From assembly GCF_029054785.1 (NCBI RefSeq), contig NZ_JAIDEN010000023.1, forward strand, positions 1-42,198: DNA of 42,198 nt, written 5' to 3'. Positions 18,314 to 25,916 of this stretch are shown in pieces. The DNA comes from Duncaniella sp. GTDB lineage: Bacteria > Bacteroidota > Bacteroidia > Bacteroidales > Muribaculaceae. Position numbers and translations under genes: made by a program. The notes under the pieces are model-generated. The model ran no database searches and was not told where the DNA came from. It saw only the letters and a program-made list of their open reading frames with translations. Position 1 is the first letter of the stretch; each line of letters starts with the position of its first letter.

Positions 18314-18429
18314 GCGTCCGTCAGGACGCCGATTTACATATAGCCCGTGACACCCGCGCGCAGCGCAGGGTGTCACGGGTTAATGATTTATACAATAAAT
18401 AAAGGTGTCCGTCAGGACACCGATTTACC
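18314..18429. repeat. Hairpin-rich intergenic repeat (two GTCCGTCAGGAC units and a 12-bp stem)
   Basis: Two related units (18314-18337 and 18404-18429), each with a short hairpin around CCGTCAGG followed by GATTTAC, flank a perfect 12-bp stem (CCCGTGACACCC at 18344-18355 with GGGTGTCACGGG at 18368-18379). It lies between the convergent prfB and symporter genes and may terminate transcription from both sides, but no clear U-tract adjoins the 12-bp stem. It looks like a dispersed genomic repeat. Confidence 0.65.
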
Positions 18430-18432
18430 ATC

Positions 18433-19881
18433 TTACTCCCAACACTCCGTCTCGTCGGCGATTTCCGGAATGGTCGACGAATGGTAGACCGGATCCTTCC
18501 CGGCACGTTTCTGTGCCTGATAATCCCTGAGCAGACGGATCGCATATTTACCGAGCAAAATGATAGCCGCAAGATTGCAGAGAGTCATCAGAGCCATAGT
18601 GATATCAGCGAAACCCCACACAAGATCAAGCGAAACCACCGCCCCGGCATAGACAATAGCCCCGACAAGAAGACGATAGACCTTGATCGCCAGGTCACTG
18701 TTGCGGATAAAACGGATATTGGTCTCACCGTAGTAATAATTGGCGATGATGCTTGTGAACGCGAAAAAGAAAATTGCGATGCTCACGAAAATCGACCCGT
18801 AGCGATGGCCCCCGCCAAGTCCGGCATCAATTGCATGCTGCGTCAGGACGATACCGTCATGACCCTCCTCGAAAATACCGCTGCAAAGGATGATAAAAGC
18901 CGTCGCGGTGCAGACCAGCAGAGTATCCGTGTAGACACCGAGCGTCTGGATCAGCCCCTGCTTCACCGGATGGCTCACCGAAGCCGTAGCCGCAGCGTTG
19001 GGAGTTGAACCTTCGCCCGCCTCATTGCTGAAGAGACCGCGTTTGATCCCCATGACCATTGCCGCACCCACCGTTCCGCCTAAAACCTCATTGGCGCCGA
19101 AGGCATTGCTGACAATCAGCATCAGGATTTCAGGGAAGCGGCCGATGTTGATCGCAATGATCACCACGGCAAGCACAATGTAAGCTATGGCCATAACCGG
19201 AACCACAACCTCGCTTACGCGCGAGATGCGCTGCACGCCGCCCCAGATGATGGCGAGAGTCAGCAGGCAGAGTCCCCAGGCCGTTGCCTCGCGCGGGATG
19301 GCAAACGATGAGGCCAGGGCATCGGAAATCGTGTTGGACTGCACCGAATTGAAGGCAAAACCGAATGTAAGGGTGATCAGCACGGCAAACGTAACGGCCC
19401 ACCAGCGCTTGTGAAGCCCCTTCTGAATGTAATATGCAGGGCCTCCCATGAACGATTTGTCGCCCTTGACCTTGAACAGCTGTGCGAGGGTCGACTCCAC
19501 GAATGCGCTTGCCGCTCCAAGAATTGCTATCACCCACATCCAGAACACAGCGCCGGGACCTCCTAAAGCTATCGCCGAGGCCACTCCGGCGAGATTCCCG
19601 GTGCCTACGCGCGAGGCGATTGACAGGGCAAAGGCCTGAAAAGAGCTGATATTGCCGTGGGCCGGGGCATCGTTCTTGCGCCGGTCGTTGTCTTTCTTGC
19701 CTGAGCGGACGAGCAGCCTGAGCATCTCGCCGATCATACGGAACTGGACTCCGCGCGTCATGACGGTGAAAAAGATCGCGGCGGCCAGTAGGACAAATAC
19801 CAGCACATAGTCCGTCAGCACACCGCTGACGGCATTGACAATATTCTGGAGCACAGAGCTGAAACCTGAGGTCGTGGTCAT
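18433..19881 (-). CDS. Alanine/glycine:cation symporter family protein (AGCS)
   Basis: 482 aa with about ten to eleven membrane segments. Family signatures are clear: FQAFALSIASRVGTGNLAGVASAI near the N-terminus, FMGGPAYYIQKGL, GIKRGLFSNEAGEGSTPNAAATA, and a C-terminal part with YYYGETNIRFI. AGCS proteins import small neutral amino acids with Na+. The ATG at 19881 is preferred over the in-frame TTG at 19887. A TTTAAACAACCTCT-type motif lies about 60 bp upstream. Confidence 0.92.
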   Translation of the reverse strand: MTTTSGFSSVLQNIVNAVSGVLTDYVLVFVLLAAAIFFTVMTRGVQFRMIGEMLRLLVRSGKKDNDRRKNDAPAHGNISSFQAFALSIASRVGTGNLAGVASAIALGGPGAVFWMWVIAILGAASAFVESTLAQLFKVKGDKSFMGGPAYYIQKGLHKRWWAVTFAVLITLTFGFAFNSVQSNTISDALASSFAIPREATAWGLCLLTLAIIWGGVQRISRVSEVVVPVMAIAYIVLAVVIIAINIGRFPEILMLIVSNAFGANEVLGGTVGAAMVMGIKRGLFSNEAGEGSTPNAAATASVSHPVKQGLIQTLGVYTDTLLVCTATAFIILCSGIFEEGHDGIVLTQHAIDAGLGGGHRYGSIFVSIAIFFFAFTSIIANYYYGETNIRFIRNSDLAIKVYRLLVGAIVYAGAVVSLDLVWGFADITMALMTLCNLAAIILLGKYAIRLLRDYQAQKRAGKDPVYHSSTIPEIADETECWE

Positions 19882-19941
19882 GGACAAACAGAAAGGTAAT
19901 TTGGTGGGGGATTGGGCAGGAGCTTAATAGGGTGGTTAGAG

Positions 19942-19960
19942 ATTGTTTTAAACAACCTCT
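19942..19960. repeat. Copy of the TTTAAACAACCTCT motif
   Basis: ATTGTTTTAAACAACCTCT, differing by one T from the copies at 14726 and 35506. It lies in the space between the symporter start and the phosphoglucomutase-family stop. Confidence 0.5.
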
Positions 19961-20094
19961 TGAATAAAGAAAGAGGGGCACCCGATGCATTGATAACGGA
20001 AATGAACTATGGATGGTTTGGTTCCGTTGCCGTTTTGCATCAGATGCCCTCTGTATCACCTGCATTGCAGGTTGAGGATTGCATTATTCATTCA

Positions 20095-21846
20095 TCATGC
20101 GATGCCGAGATCCTTCTTCAGGGCCTCGATCTTTTCTTCGGCGAGTTTGCCGCACTTGTCGTAGTCCTCGACCTTCTCCATCGGAACCTTGACTTCCATG
20201 TAGAACTTGATCTTGGGTTCTGTTCCGGAAGGACGTACAGAAACCTTCGAGCCGTCTTCAGTGAAATACTGGAGCACGTTTGAAGTGCAGGGGAAGTCGA
20301 GTTTCTCGGTAGTGTTGGTGTCGACGTTGATGAGGTTGAGTGAGCCGTAGTCCTTGATGGTCTTGACGGGGCTGCCTGCAAGAGTCTTGGGCGGATTCTC
20401 GCGGAAGCTCTTCATCATGGCCTGGATCTCTTCGGCACCGGTCTTGCCCGGACGGACGACAGACACGCCTACTTCGTGGCTGAAACCATATTTCAGATAG
20501 ATGTCGGCAAGCATGGCCTGGAAGTCCATGCCCTTGTCCTTGGCCCATGCGCAGGCTTCGGCCATCAGTGAGATAGCTGAGACAGCGTCCTTGTCGCGGC
20601 AGAAAGTCTCGGCCAGGAAGCCGTAGCTCTCTTCGCCGCCGCCGAGGTAGCGGAGCACGTCCTCATTGTCGCGCATAACGGCAGCGATCCATTTGAAGCC
20701 GGTGTAGCAGTCGAACAGACGGACATTCATCGCCTCGCAGATTGCCTTGATGGTCTCGGTGGTCACGATTGTCTTCACGGCAAATTCGTTGCCCTTGAGC
20801 AGACCGAGTTCCTTGTTGCGGGTGATGATGTAGTTCAGGAGGATCATCACGATCTGGTTGCCGTTGAGCAGCACATATTCGCCGCTGTTGTCGCGGATCA
20901 CACAGCCGATACGGTCAGCGTCAGGGTCGGAAGCCATGACGATGTCGGCGTTGACCTCCTTGGCCTTCTCGATGGCCATAGCCATTGCCGAAGGAACTTC
21001 GGGGTTGGGCGATTCGACGGTGGGGAAGTCGCCGCTCGGAACGTCCTGTTCCGGAACGTGGATGATGTTGGTGAAGCCGTAGTTGCGGAGTGAATCCGGA
21101 ATCAGCTCTACGCCTGTGCCGTGGATCGGAGTGTAGACGATCTTCAGATCCTTATGGCGTTCGATCACGTCGGGGCTGAGTGACAGTTCCTTGATCTTGT
21201 CGAGATACACCTTGTCCACATCGGCGCCGATGATCTGGATCTTCGACTTGTCGCCGTCAAACTTGATCTCCTTGACGCTCTTGATGCGGTTGACATGGTC
21301 GATGATGTTGACGTCGTGGGGAGCGATGATCTGCGCGCCGTCTTCCCAGTAAGCCTTGTAGCCGTTGTAGATCTTCGGGTTGTGTGAGGCAGTGATGTTC
21401 ACACCGCTCTGGCAACCGAAGTGGCGGATGGCGAACGAAAGTTCCGGGGTGGGGCGGAAGCTGTCAAAAAGATATACCTTGATACCGTTTGCAGAGAAAA
21501 TATCGGCAACGATCTCGGCGAACTTGCGCGAGTTGTTGCGCACGTCATGGCCGACAGCCACGCTGATTTCGGGCAGATCCTTGAAAGCCTCTTTCAGATA
21601 GTTGGCCAGGCCCTGGGTCGCAGCGCCGACAGTATAGATGTTCATTCGGTTAGAGCCTGCACCCATGATGCCGCGCAGACCGCCTGTGCCGAATTCAAGA
21701 TCCTTGTAGAAAGATTCGATTAGTTCTGTCTTATCCTCAGCGTCAAGCATTCGCTGAACCTCCTGACGTGTTTCTTCGTCATAACCGTCACCCAGCCATA
21801 CTTGAGCTTTGGCTGTGACTTCTTTAAGCAGTTGTTCGTTTTCCAT
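20095..21846 (-). CDS. Phospho-sugar mutase (phosphoglucomutase/phosphomannomutase family)
   Basis: 583 aa alpha-D-phosphohexomutase. The phosphoserine loop is GVNITASHNPKIYNGYKAYW; the metal-binding loop is SDPDADRIG; sugar-binding GGGEESYGF and the C-terminal phosphate-binding VRPSGTEPKIKFY are present. The length and the LEFGTGGLRGIMG N-terminus match the long PGM/PMM type (PgcA/PGM2-like), which interconverts hexose 1- and 6-phosphates. The ATG at 21846 matches the family start; upstream in-frame codons are not conserved. Substrate preference is not readable from sequence. Confidence 0.93.
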   Translation of the reverse strand: MENEQLLKEVTAKAQVWLGDGYDEETRQEVQRMLDAEDKTELIESFYKDLEFGTGGLRGIMGAGSNRMNIYTVGAATQGLANYLKEAFKDLPEISVAVGHDVRNNSRKFAEIVADIFSANGIKVYLFDSFRPTPELSFAIRHFGCQSGVNITASHNPKIYNGYKAYWEDGAQIIAPHDVNIIDHVNRIKSVKEIKFDGDKSKIQIIGADVDKVYLDKIKELSLSPDVIERHKDLKIVYTPIHGTGVELIPDSLRNYGFTNIIHVPEQDVPSGDFPTVESPNPEVPSAMAMAIEKAKEVNADIVMASDPDADRIGCVIRDNSGEYVLLNGNQIVMILLNYIITRNKELGLLKGNEFAVKTIVTTETIKAICEAMNVRLFDCYTGFKWIAAVMRDNEDVLRYLGGGEESYGFLAETFCRDKDAVSAISLMAEACAWAKDKGMDFQAMLADIYLKYGFSHEVGVSVVRPGKTGAEEIQAMMKSFRENPPKTLAGSPVKTIKDYGSLNLINVDTNTTEKLDFPCTSNVLQYFTEDGSKVSVRPSGTEPKIKFYMEVKVPMEKVEDYDKCGKLAEEKIEALKKDLGIA

Positions 21847-22059
21847 ATTAATTATAGGGGAAAGTATAAATGATTTTTCATGTTGGCGGCACTGCGGAAA
21901 GGCCGCATTTGCCGGACAGATAGTTTTTCTATGGTGATAAGGCAAATTTACGGCCTTTTACGGAAATAACAAAGAAAACGCGTCAAAAATGTTAAAACCT
22001 GCTATAAAATAGGTTAATAGTCCTTTATCCCCACCCGCACACCCGCAGTCATCCCGCTT

Positions 22060-22160
22060 GTTCCGCACCTACGTGTTTTTTTTGCTGCGATGATTTGAGA
22101 TGAGCGATAAGTTCCGCACCTACGTGTTTTTTTGCTGCGATGATTTGAGATGGACGATGA
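22060..22160. repeat. Two tandem ~50-bp direct repeats
   Basis: Copy 1 (22060-22110) and copy 2 (22111-22160) both begin GTTCCGCACCTACGTG, run through a T-tract and GCTGCGATGATTTGAGATG, and differ at a few positions near the end. A partial third unit (GTTTCGCACCTACG) starts at 22161 and is also the end of the adjoining palindromic element. Confidence 0.85.
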
Positions 22161-22483
22161 GTTTCGCACCTACGGCGCTCTTGGTGGTGGAGATGGCTTT
22201 AGGGATACCACAGCTGCGGACTCCTCTGGAGCCCTTGCAGTGGCCTGAACTCTCCTGACCGCTACGCGGCCAGCCTGACCCTACCATCTCGGAACGGGAC
22301 TTTCCAGGCAAGCCGCGTGGGGGTTGGAGGAGCTCAGGACCTCAAAGCCCTCCCGAAACGGGACTTTCCAGGCGAGCCGCGTAGCGGCGGGGCGAATCCA
22401 GGCCACTGCAAGGGCTCCAGAGGAGTCCGCAGCTGTGGTATCATAGCATCCCCACAATAACAAGAGCGCCGTAGGTGCGAAAC
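22161..22483. mobile_element. Palindromic MITE-like element with perfect two-block inverted repeats
   Basis: The outer 23 bp (22161-22183) and 22461-22483 are perfect inverted repeats, and an inner block of 43 bp (22205-22247) is perfectly inverted at 22399-22441. Between the arms lie two direct repeats of AACGGGACTTTCCAGGC followed by AGCCGCGT (22293-22318 and 22357-22382, one mismatch). There is no coding capacity. It looks like a non-autonomous mobile or REP-type element; the arms would fold into a very stable hairpin if transcribed. Confidence 0.7.
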
Positions 22484-22561
22484 ATTCACCATCCCGCCAT
22501 ATTGCTTTAATTATCCACCTTGTCAATCCCGCTGAAAATCAGAAATATTTTCTCCGCCCTA

Positions 22562-22592
22562 TTGCCGAAATGAAAAATACTCCATATCTTTG
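22562..22592 (+). promoter_or_regulatory. Bacteroidota-type promoter upstream of the structured RNA
   Basis: TTG (22562-22564), exactly 20 bp spacer, TATCTTTG (22585-22592). The expected start of transcription, a few bases downstream, falls at the base of the first hairpin (22599). Confidence 0.65.
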
Positions 22593-22598
22593 CCAACG

Positions 22599-22917
22599 CA
22601 TATCGTCCGCAGAAGCCCGATATGGGTCACGTGGGCGGGAATGCAAAAGACATAATTGAAAAGCGTTTATCCGCGCTGATTCTTGACGTTCAGAAATTCT
22701 CGCAAAATTTCATAATAAAGTCAAGGATTGAGCAACGGTAGATGCCCGTGGATGTGTAATATCCTGCATCCGGCATCGTATTCCGAGAGGAATATGGCCG
22801 GGGCATTTATTGCATATACAAGCGTGGGCTTCTGCGTTGCCGTCCGACTTTATTAGGGCAATGCGAGAAGCCTCTGAACGTAGGACGGTAACAGATACAG
22901 ACTCCTACGCTTTTTTT
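22599..22917 (+). ncRNA. Structured RNA of about 320 nt, family not recognised
   Basis: The segment is non-coding but dense in stems. CATATCG (22599-22605) pairs with 22618-22624. ATTCTTGAC (22679-22687) pairs with 22720-22728 and encloses a GAAATT/AATTTC hairpin. CCGGC (22770-22774) pairs with 22797-22801 and encloses TATTCC-GAGA-GGAATA, a GNRA tetraloop hairpin. GGCTTCT and following bases (22827-22843) pair with 22855-22872. The last hairpin (22879-22885 with 22903-22909) is followed by seven T. With a good promoter at its 5' end this looks like an independent small RNA, or a long leader for the peptide operon 50 nt further on. I see none of the hallmark motifs of RNase P, tmRNA or SRP RNA; a divergent 6S-like RNA cannot be excluded. 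Confidence 0.6.
22879..22917 (+). terminator. Intrinsic terminator at the 3' end of the structured RNA
   Basis: CGTAGGA (22879-22885) and TCCTACG (22903-22909) form a 7-bp stem followed by C and a seven-T run (22911-22917). It lies 54 bp before the precursor peptide ATG, so it either ends the RNA or acts as an attenuator. Confidence 0.75.
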
Positions 22918-22970
22918 GTATGAACCAATCAGCCCGAATACGGGGAGCTTATAGGGCTTGATTAAAAATC

Positions 22971-23321
22971 ATGAAACAAAACAAAAACGAAGAACTTCAG
23001 TCAAGACGCCAGTTCTTCAAGAATGCCGCCAAGGGTGCGTTGCCTATCCTCGGCGCTATCGCATTGGCTAATATGCCTATTATTGCTAAAGCAATGCCAA
23101 AAGGATATAATAAGAATTGCAATGATTGTAGTGGAGGCTGCGTAGGTGGTTGTGGCGGATACTGTTCTAATGATTGTACTGCTGGATGTACAGGTCAATG
23201 CTTGGGCTGTACAGGAGGGTGTACTGGATATTGTACAGGCTGTGTGAATTATTGTTCAGATTCATGTCTTAACTTCTGCCATAATGGCTGCAAGGGAACT
23301 GCTAAAAATCCTTGGGATTAA
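22971..23321 (+). CDS. CXXX-repeat (Cys-rich) RiPP-type precursor peptide with Tat signal
   Basis: 116 aa. The leader carries a textbook twin-arginine signal: SRRQFFK at residues 11-17, then a mildly hydrophobic stretch (GALPILGAIALA) and an A-K-A site at 39-41, so cleavage after A41 is likely. The remaining 75 residues hold 16 cysteines at 50, 53, 57, 61, 65, 69, 73, 77, 80, 84, 88, 91, 95, 99, 103 and 107. Spacing is every fourth residue, with three slips to three, and Gly, Thr, Ser and Asn fill the gaps. This matches the NCBI-named family of Cys-Xaa-Xaa-Xaa repeat radical SAM target proteins. Three presumed modification genes follow at once. The final chemistry and function are unknown. 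Base composition is AT-rich compared with flanking genes. Confidence 0.88.
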   Translation: MKQNKNEELQSRRQFFKNAAKGALPILGAIALANMPIIAKAMPKGYNKNCNDCSGGCVGGCGGYCSNDCTAGCTGQCLGCTGGCTGYCTGCVNYCSDSCLNFCHNGCKGTAKNPWD

Positions 23322-23348
23322 TAAATCCTTTTAGCAATTAAATATGTT

Positions 23349-24575
23349 ATGGCCAAAATTCATAATCGAGCGGTACAGTGGAAAGACGGAAGTGCAAAGA
23401 ATATAACATTCATTGTGACAAAAGATTGTCAACTTGCCTGCAAATATTGTTACCTTGTAGGAAAGAATGAAAAAGAGCGGATGCCATTTGATGTTGCCAA
23501 ACAAGCGATTGACTATATTTTGGCTCATGAGGATGATGTTTTGTTCTCTACTCATTCGGTGATCTTTGATTTTATAGGTGGCGAACCATTCCTTGAGATC
23601 GAATTGATAGATCGAATTTGTGATTATATAAAATTCGAATTGTTTAGGCTTAATCATCATTGGTTTGACTCTTATCGTTTTTCATTTTCAACGAATGGCA
23701 TAAACTATGATTCCGAAGCAGTCCAGAAATTTATTGCTAAGAATTATGATCATCTCTCCATTGGCATTACAATTGACGGAACAAAGAAAAAACATGATCT
23801 TAACCGAATTTGGAAGAGCGATGGCCCGGAAAGAGGAAGTTATGATTCTGTTGTAAAGAATATTCCCTTGTGGCTTTCCCAGTTCCCTGTCGGAGGAACA
23901 AAGGTTACAATCAGTTCTGCCGATATTTCATATATCAAAGAATCGGTTCTTCACCTTTATTCACTTGGAATACATGAGGTGAACATAAATGTTGTCTTTG
24001 AGAATGTTTGGAAAGAGGGTGACGATATTCTCTTTGAAAATCAGCTGATAGAATTGGCTGACGCAATTATAGATAGCGATTTGTATGAAGATTATGCTTG
24101 CTCATTTTTTGCAGAACATATAGGCAAGCCGTTGGATAAAGTTCTTGAAAATCAGAATTGGTGTGGCGCAGGACGTATGTTATCTATTGATGCCGCAGGT
24201 AATTTTTATCCGTGCACTCGTTTTGCTGCCTATTCTCTTCGCGAAAAGAAGCCTATTATAATTGGAAACGTCAATGATGGCATTGATAAAAATAAATTGC
24301 GTCCGTTTTTGACCCTTGACCGACTCATTCAGTCTCCGCAAGAATGTATTGACTGTGATGTGGCGAGCGGATGTGCATGGTGTCAGGGAGAAAACTACGA
24401 TGCCGCTGACACTCCAACAGTTTTCCAGCGTTCGACTGCTATATGCAAGATGCACAAAGCGCGTGTCAGAGCCAATAATTATTATTGGAATAAACTCTAT
24501 CGAAAACTGGAAAAAGAAAATTGCGTGGATGAATTTCGAGAAAATAAAAGGCCTGATATTAATCAGCCATGCTGA
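23349..24575 (+). CDS. Radical SAM/SPASM peptide maturase, CXXX-repeat target type
   Basis: 408 aa. The radical SAM cluster motif CQLACKYC (C27, C31, C34) sits in a typical context, followed by the SAM-binding IGGEPFLE strand. The C-terminal SPASM domain, which binds auxiliary Fe-S clusters, has C272, C289 (after G284-x4), C333-x2-C336-x5-C342-x2-C345 and C366. It should use SAM-derived radicals to modify the Cys-rich precursor encoded 27 bp upstream, as in other SPASM RiPP maturases, but whether thioether or other links are formed cannot be read from sequence. A hand count of one line of this gene gives about 37% GC, against about 65% in aspS, which suggests recent transfer. The ATG at 23349 matches the start of the fold. 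Confidence 0.9.
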   Translation: MAKIHNRAVQWKDGSAKNITFIVTKDCQLACKYCYLVGKNEKERMPFDVAKQAIDYILAHEDDVLFSTHSVIFDFIGGEPFLEIELIDRICDYIKFELFRLNHHWFDSYRFSFSTNGINYDSEAVQKFIAKNYDHLSIGITIDGTKKKHDLNRIWKSDGPERGSYDSVVKNIPLWLSQFPVGGTKVTISSADISYIKESVLHLYSLGIHEVNINVVFENVWKEGDDILFENQLIELADAIIDSDLYEDYACSFFAEHIGKPLDKVLENQNWCGAGRMLSIDAAGNFYPCTRFAAYSLREKKPIIIGNVNDGIDKNKLRPFLTLDRLIQSPQECIDCDVASGCAWCQGENYDAADTPTVFQRSTAICKMHKARVRANNYYWNKLYRKLEKENCVDEFRENKRPDINQPC

Positions 24576-24650
24576 ATCCGGTATAAGCTGAAACTTTGTT
24601 GGAAGTCGTTTTTTTGAACGAATTTATTTGTCTATTTTTGAGAGTCGCTT

Positions 24651-25607
24651 ATGATTAAATATCTCATTATACAGCTTGATGACACATCTGTCTCTTATTG
24701 CCATTACTCCAATCCCTCGTCAAAGTCTCGGCTTATCCCGCTTGAGACACTGAAAAGTGGAATTGAATGGGGCATGAAAGAGAATGTCACATTTCAGTTC
24801 TTATTCCCGGACTATGAGCTGCCACAGGAGTACAAGGATATAATCGAAACGGTCTATCATGCCTCTATAATGCCGTATGGACGTCGTGATGAAGTTGAAA
24901 AATCTGATTCCGACGTAATTGTCATTTCAGATTTGAAAAAGTTGGAACTTATTGCTGATAAGACTGATACCGCTTATGTGGTCAGAGGAAAACTGTCAGA
25001 TCTGATTGACGCAGTTGAGAAGATCAAAGGTCTGATCGAAAAAGTTAATCGTGTAACAGTAATTCCGACAGATGTAGAAAAATATAATGATTCGCTTAAT
25101 GAGGTATATGGTAGATTTCTTGATGACTTGGCGGGATGTGTAAAGGAAGAATATACGAAAAATCATTATGTACAGTTCAATCTGTTGACTGATCGGATTA
25201 TTCTTGATAAAATGAACAACTGCAATGCCGGTTATGAATCCATATCGCTTTGTCCTGATGGCAAATTTTATCTATGTCCGGCTTTTTATTTTGACGGAGA
25301 TGGCTTTTCAGTCGGAGATATTGAAATCGGATTGGATATAAAGAACCGACATCTTTATAAACTTGAATATGCCCCTATTTGTCGGACATGTGATAGCTGG
25401 CAGTGCAAACGTTGTGTTTGGCTTAACCGCAAGATGACTCTTGAGGTCAATACGCCGAGTCACGAACAGTGTGTCATGGCTCATATTGAACGTAATGCTT
25501 CGCGCTTACTTCTTGCTAATATTCGGGAAATAGGACAGTTCCTACCCGGAAAAGAAATTCCCGAACTTACTTATCTTGATCCATTTGACAAATTTGCAAA
25601 CAATTAA
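24651..25607 (+). CDS. CXXX repeat peptide maturase, SPASM-like without a radical SAM motif
   Basis: 318 aa. The N-terminal 180 residues have no CxxxCxxC motif and no recognisable radical SAM core. The C-terminal third is SPASM-like: C191, C209 (preceded by G204-x4), C244-x2-C247-x4-C252-x2-C255 and C274. This fits the family named CXXX repeat peptide maturase, always found with the CXXX precursor and the full radical SAM enzyme. It is probably a partner that recognises the precursor or carries a cluster, not a second radical enzyme; this is inference. A 75-bp gap separates it from the upstream gene, and the next gene begins 13 bp after its stop. Confidence 0.8.
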   Translation: MIKYLIIQLDDTSVSYCHYSNPSSKSRLIPLETLKSGIEWGMKENVTFQFLFPDYELPQEYKDIIETVYHASIMPYGRRDEVEKSDSDVIVISDLKKLELIADKTDTAYVVRGKLSDLIDAVEKIKGLIEKVNRVTVIPTDVEKYNDSLNEVYGRFLDDLAGCVKEEYTKNHYVQFNLLTDRIILDKMNNCNAGYESISLCPDGKFYLCPAFYFDGDGFSVGDIEIGLDIKNRHLYKLEYAPICRTCDSWQCKRCVWLNRKMTLEVNTPSHEQCVMAHIERNASRLLLANIREIGQFLPGKEIPELTYLDPFDKFANN

Positions 25608-25620
25608 AACGAATAAAACG

Positions 25621-25896
25621 ATGAAAAAAGCAGTAGGTCGTGTGACGGAAGCCGAACGCGATGAAATCCAATCACTTTTTGAGCGCCGCAACGGTCTTAA
25701 TGAACTCGCCAAAATTTTAACAGCCGATAATACCGAACTATATGAACATCTTGTCCTGGATCTTGGTGTGACAAGTAACCGATTTCAGAATTGGTGGGCC
25801 TCAACTTCCGCCAAATACAATTGGGAGAGCGCAGAAAATGGAAATTGGGAAATTAATTTTGACGATTGTACAATCTATTTGATAACTCCGGAATAA
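25621..25896 (+). CDS. CXXX repeat peptide modification system protein
   Basis: 91 aa, soluble, acidic, rich in Trp and Tyr near the C-terminus (FQNWWASTSAKYNW, then GNWEINFDDCTIYLI). It matches in size and place the small protein named for the CXXX repeat peptide modification system. It may be a recognition or scaffold subunit; no catalytic motif is visible. The ATG at 25621 is preferred to an in-frame TTG at 25576 that lies inside the upstream gene. Confidence 0.75.
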   Translation: MKKAVGRVTEAERDEIQSLFERRNGLNELAKILTADNTELYEHLVLDLGVTSNRFQNWWASTSAKYNWESAENGNWEINFDDCTIYLITPE

Positions 25897-25916
25897 AATT
25901 ATATATGGTAATATGT

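Larger units (their letters stand above)
21847..22584. other. Gene-free accessory stretch holding repeat elements
   Basis: No credible gene. It contains two 50-bp tandem units and a large palindromic element, annotated separately. Short open frames inside the palindrome only reflect its arms. About 100 bp of AT-rich sequence follow before the structured RNA promoter. Confidence 0.7.

Noticed and set aside
22060..22160. CRISPR array
   Set aside because: Only two units, directly abutting with no spacers, and no cas genes nearby.
22120..22526. Two short minus-strand frames (63 and 81 codons)
   Set aside because: They lie within the palindromic element and its arms and reflect repeat sequence only.
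22599..22917. RNase P RNA, tmRNA or SRP RNA
   Set aside because: The conserved GAGGAAAGTCCGGGC and ACAGAAA segments of RNase P are missing, there is no tag reading frame or tRNA-like ends of tmRNA, and no SRP GGAA/GNAR core was seen.
22971..23321. Metallothionein or cysteine-knot toxin
   Set aside because: The Tat signal, strict four-residue periodicity and adjoining radical SAM genes fit a CXXX-repeat modification target much better.
25866..25916. Upstream TTG start for tatA
   Set aside because: It would overlap the preceding gene and add residues not found in TatA; the ATG at 25917 (or 25905) fits the family.
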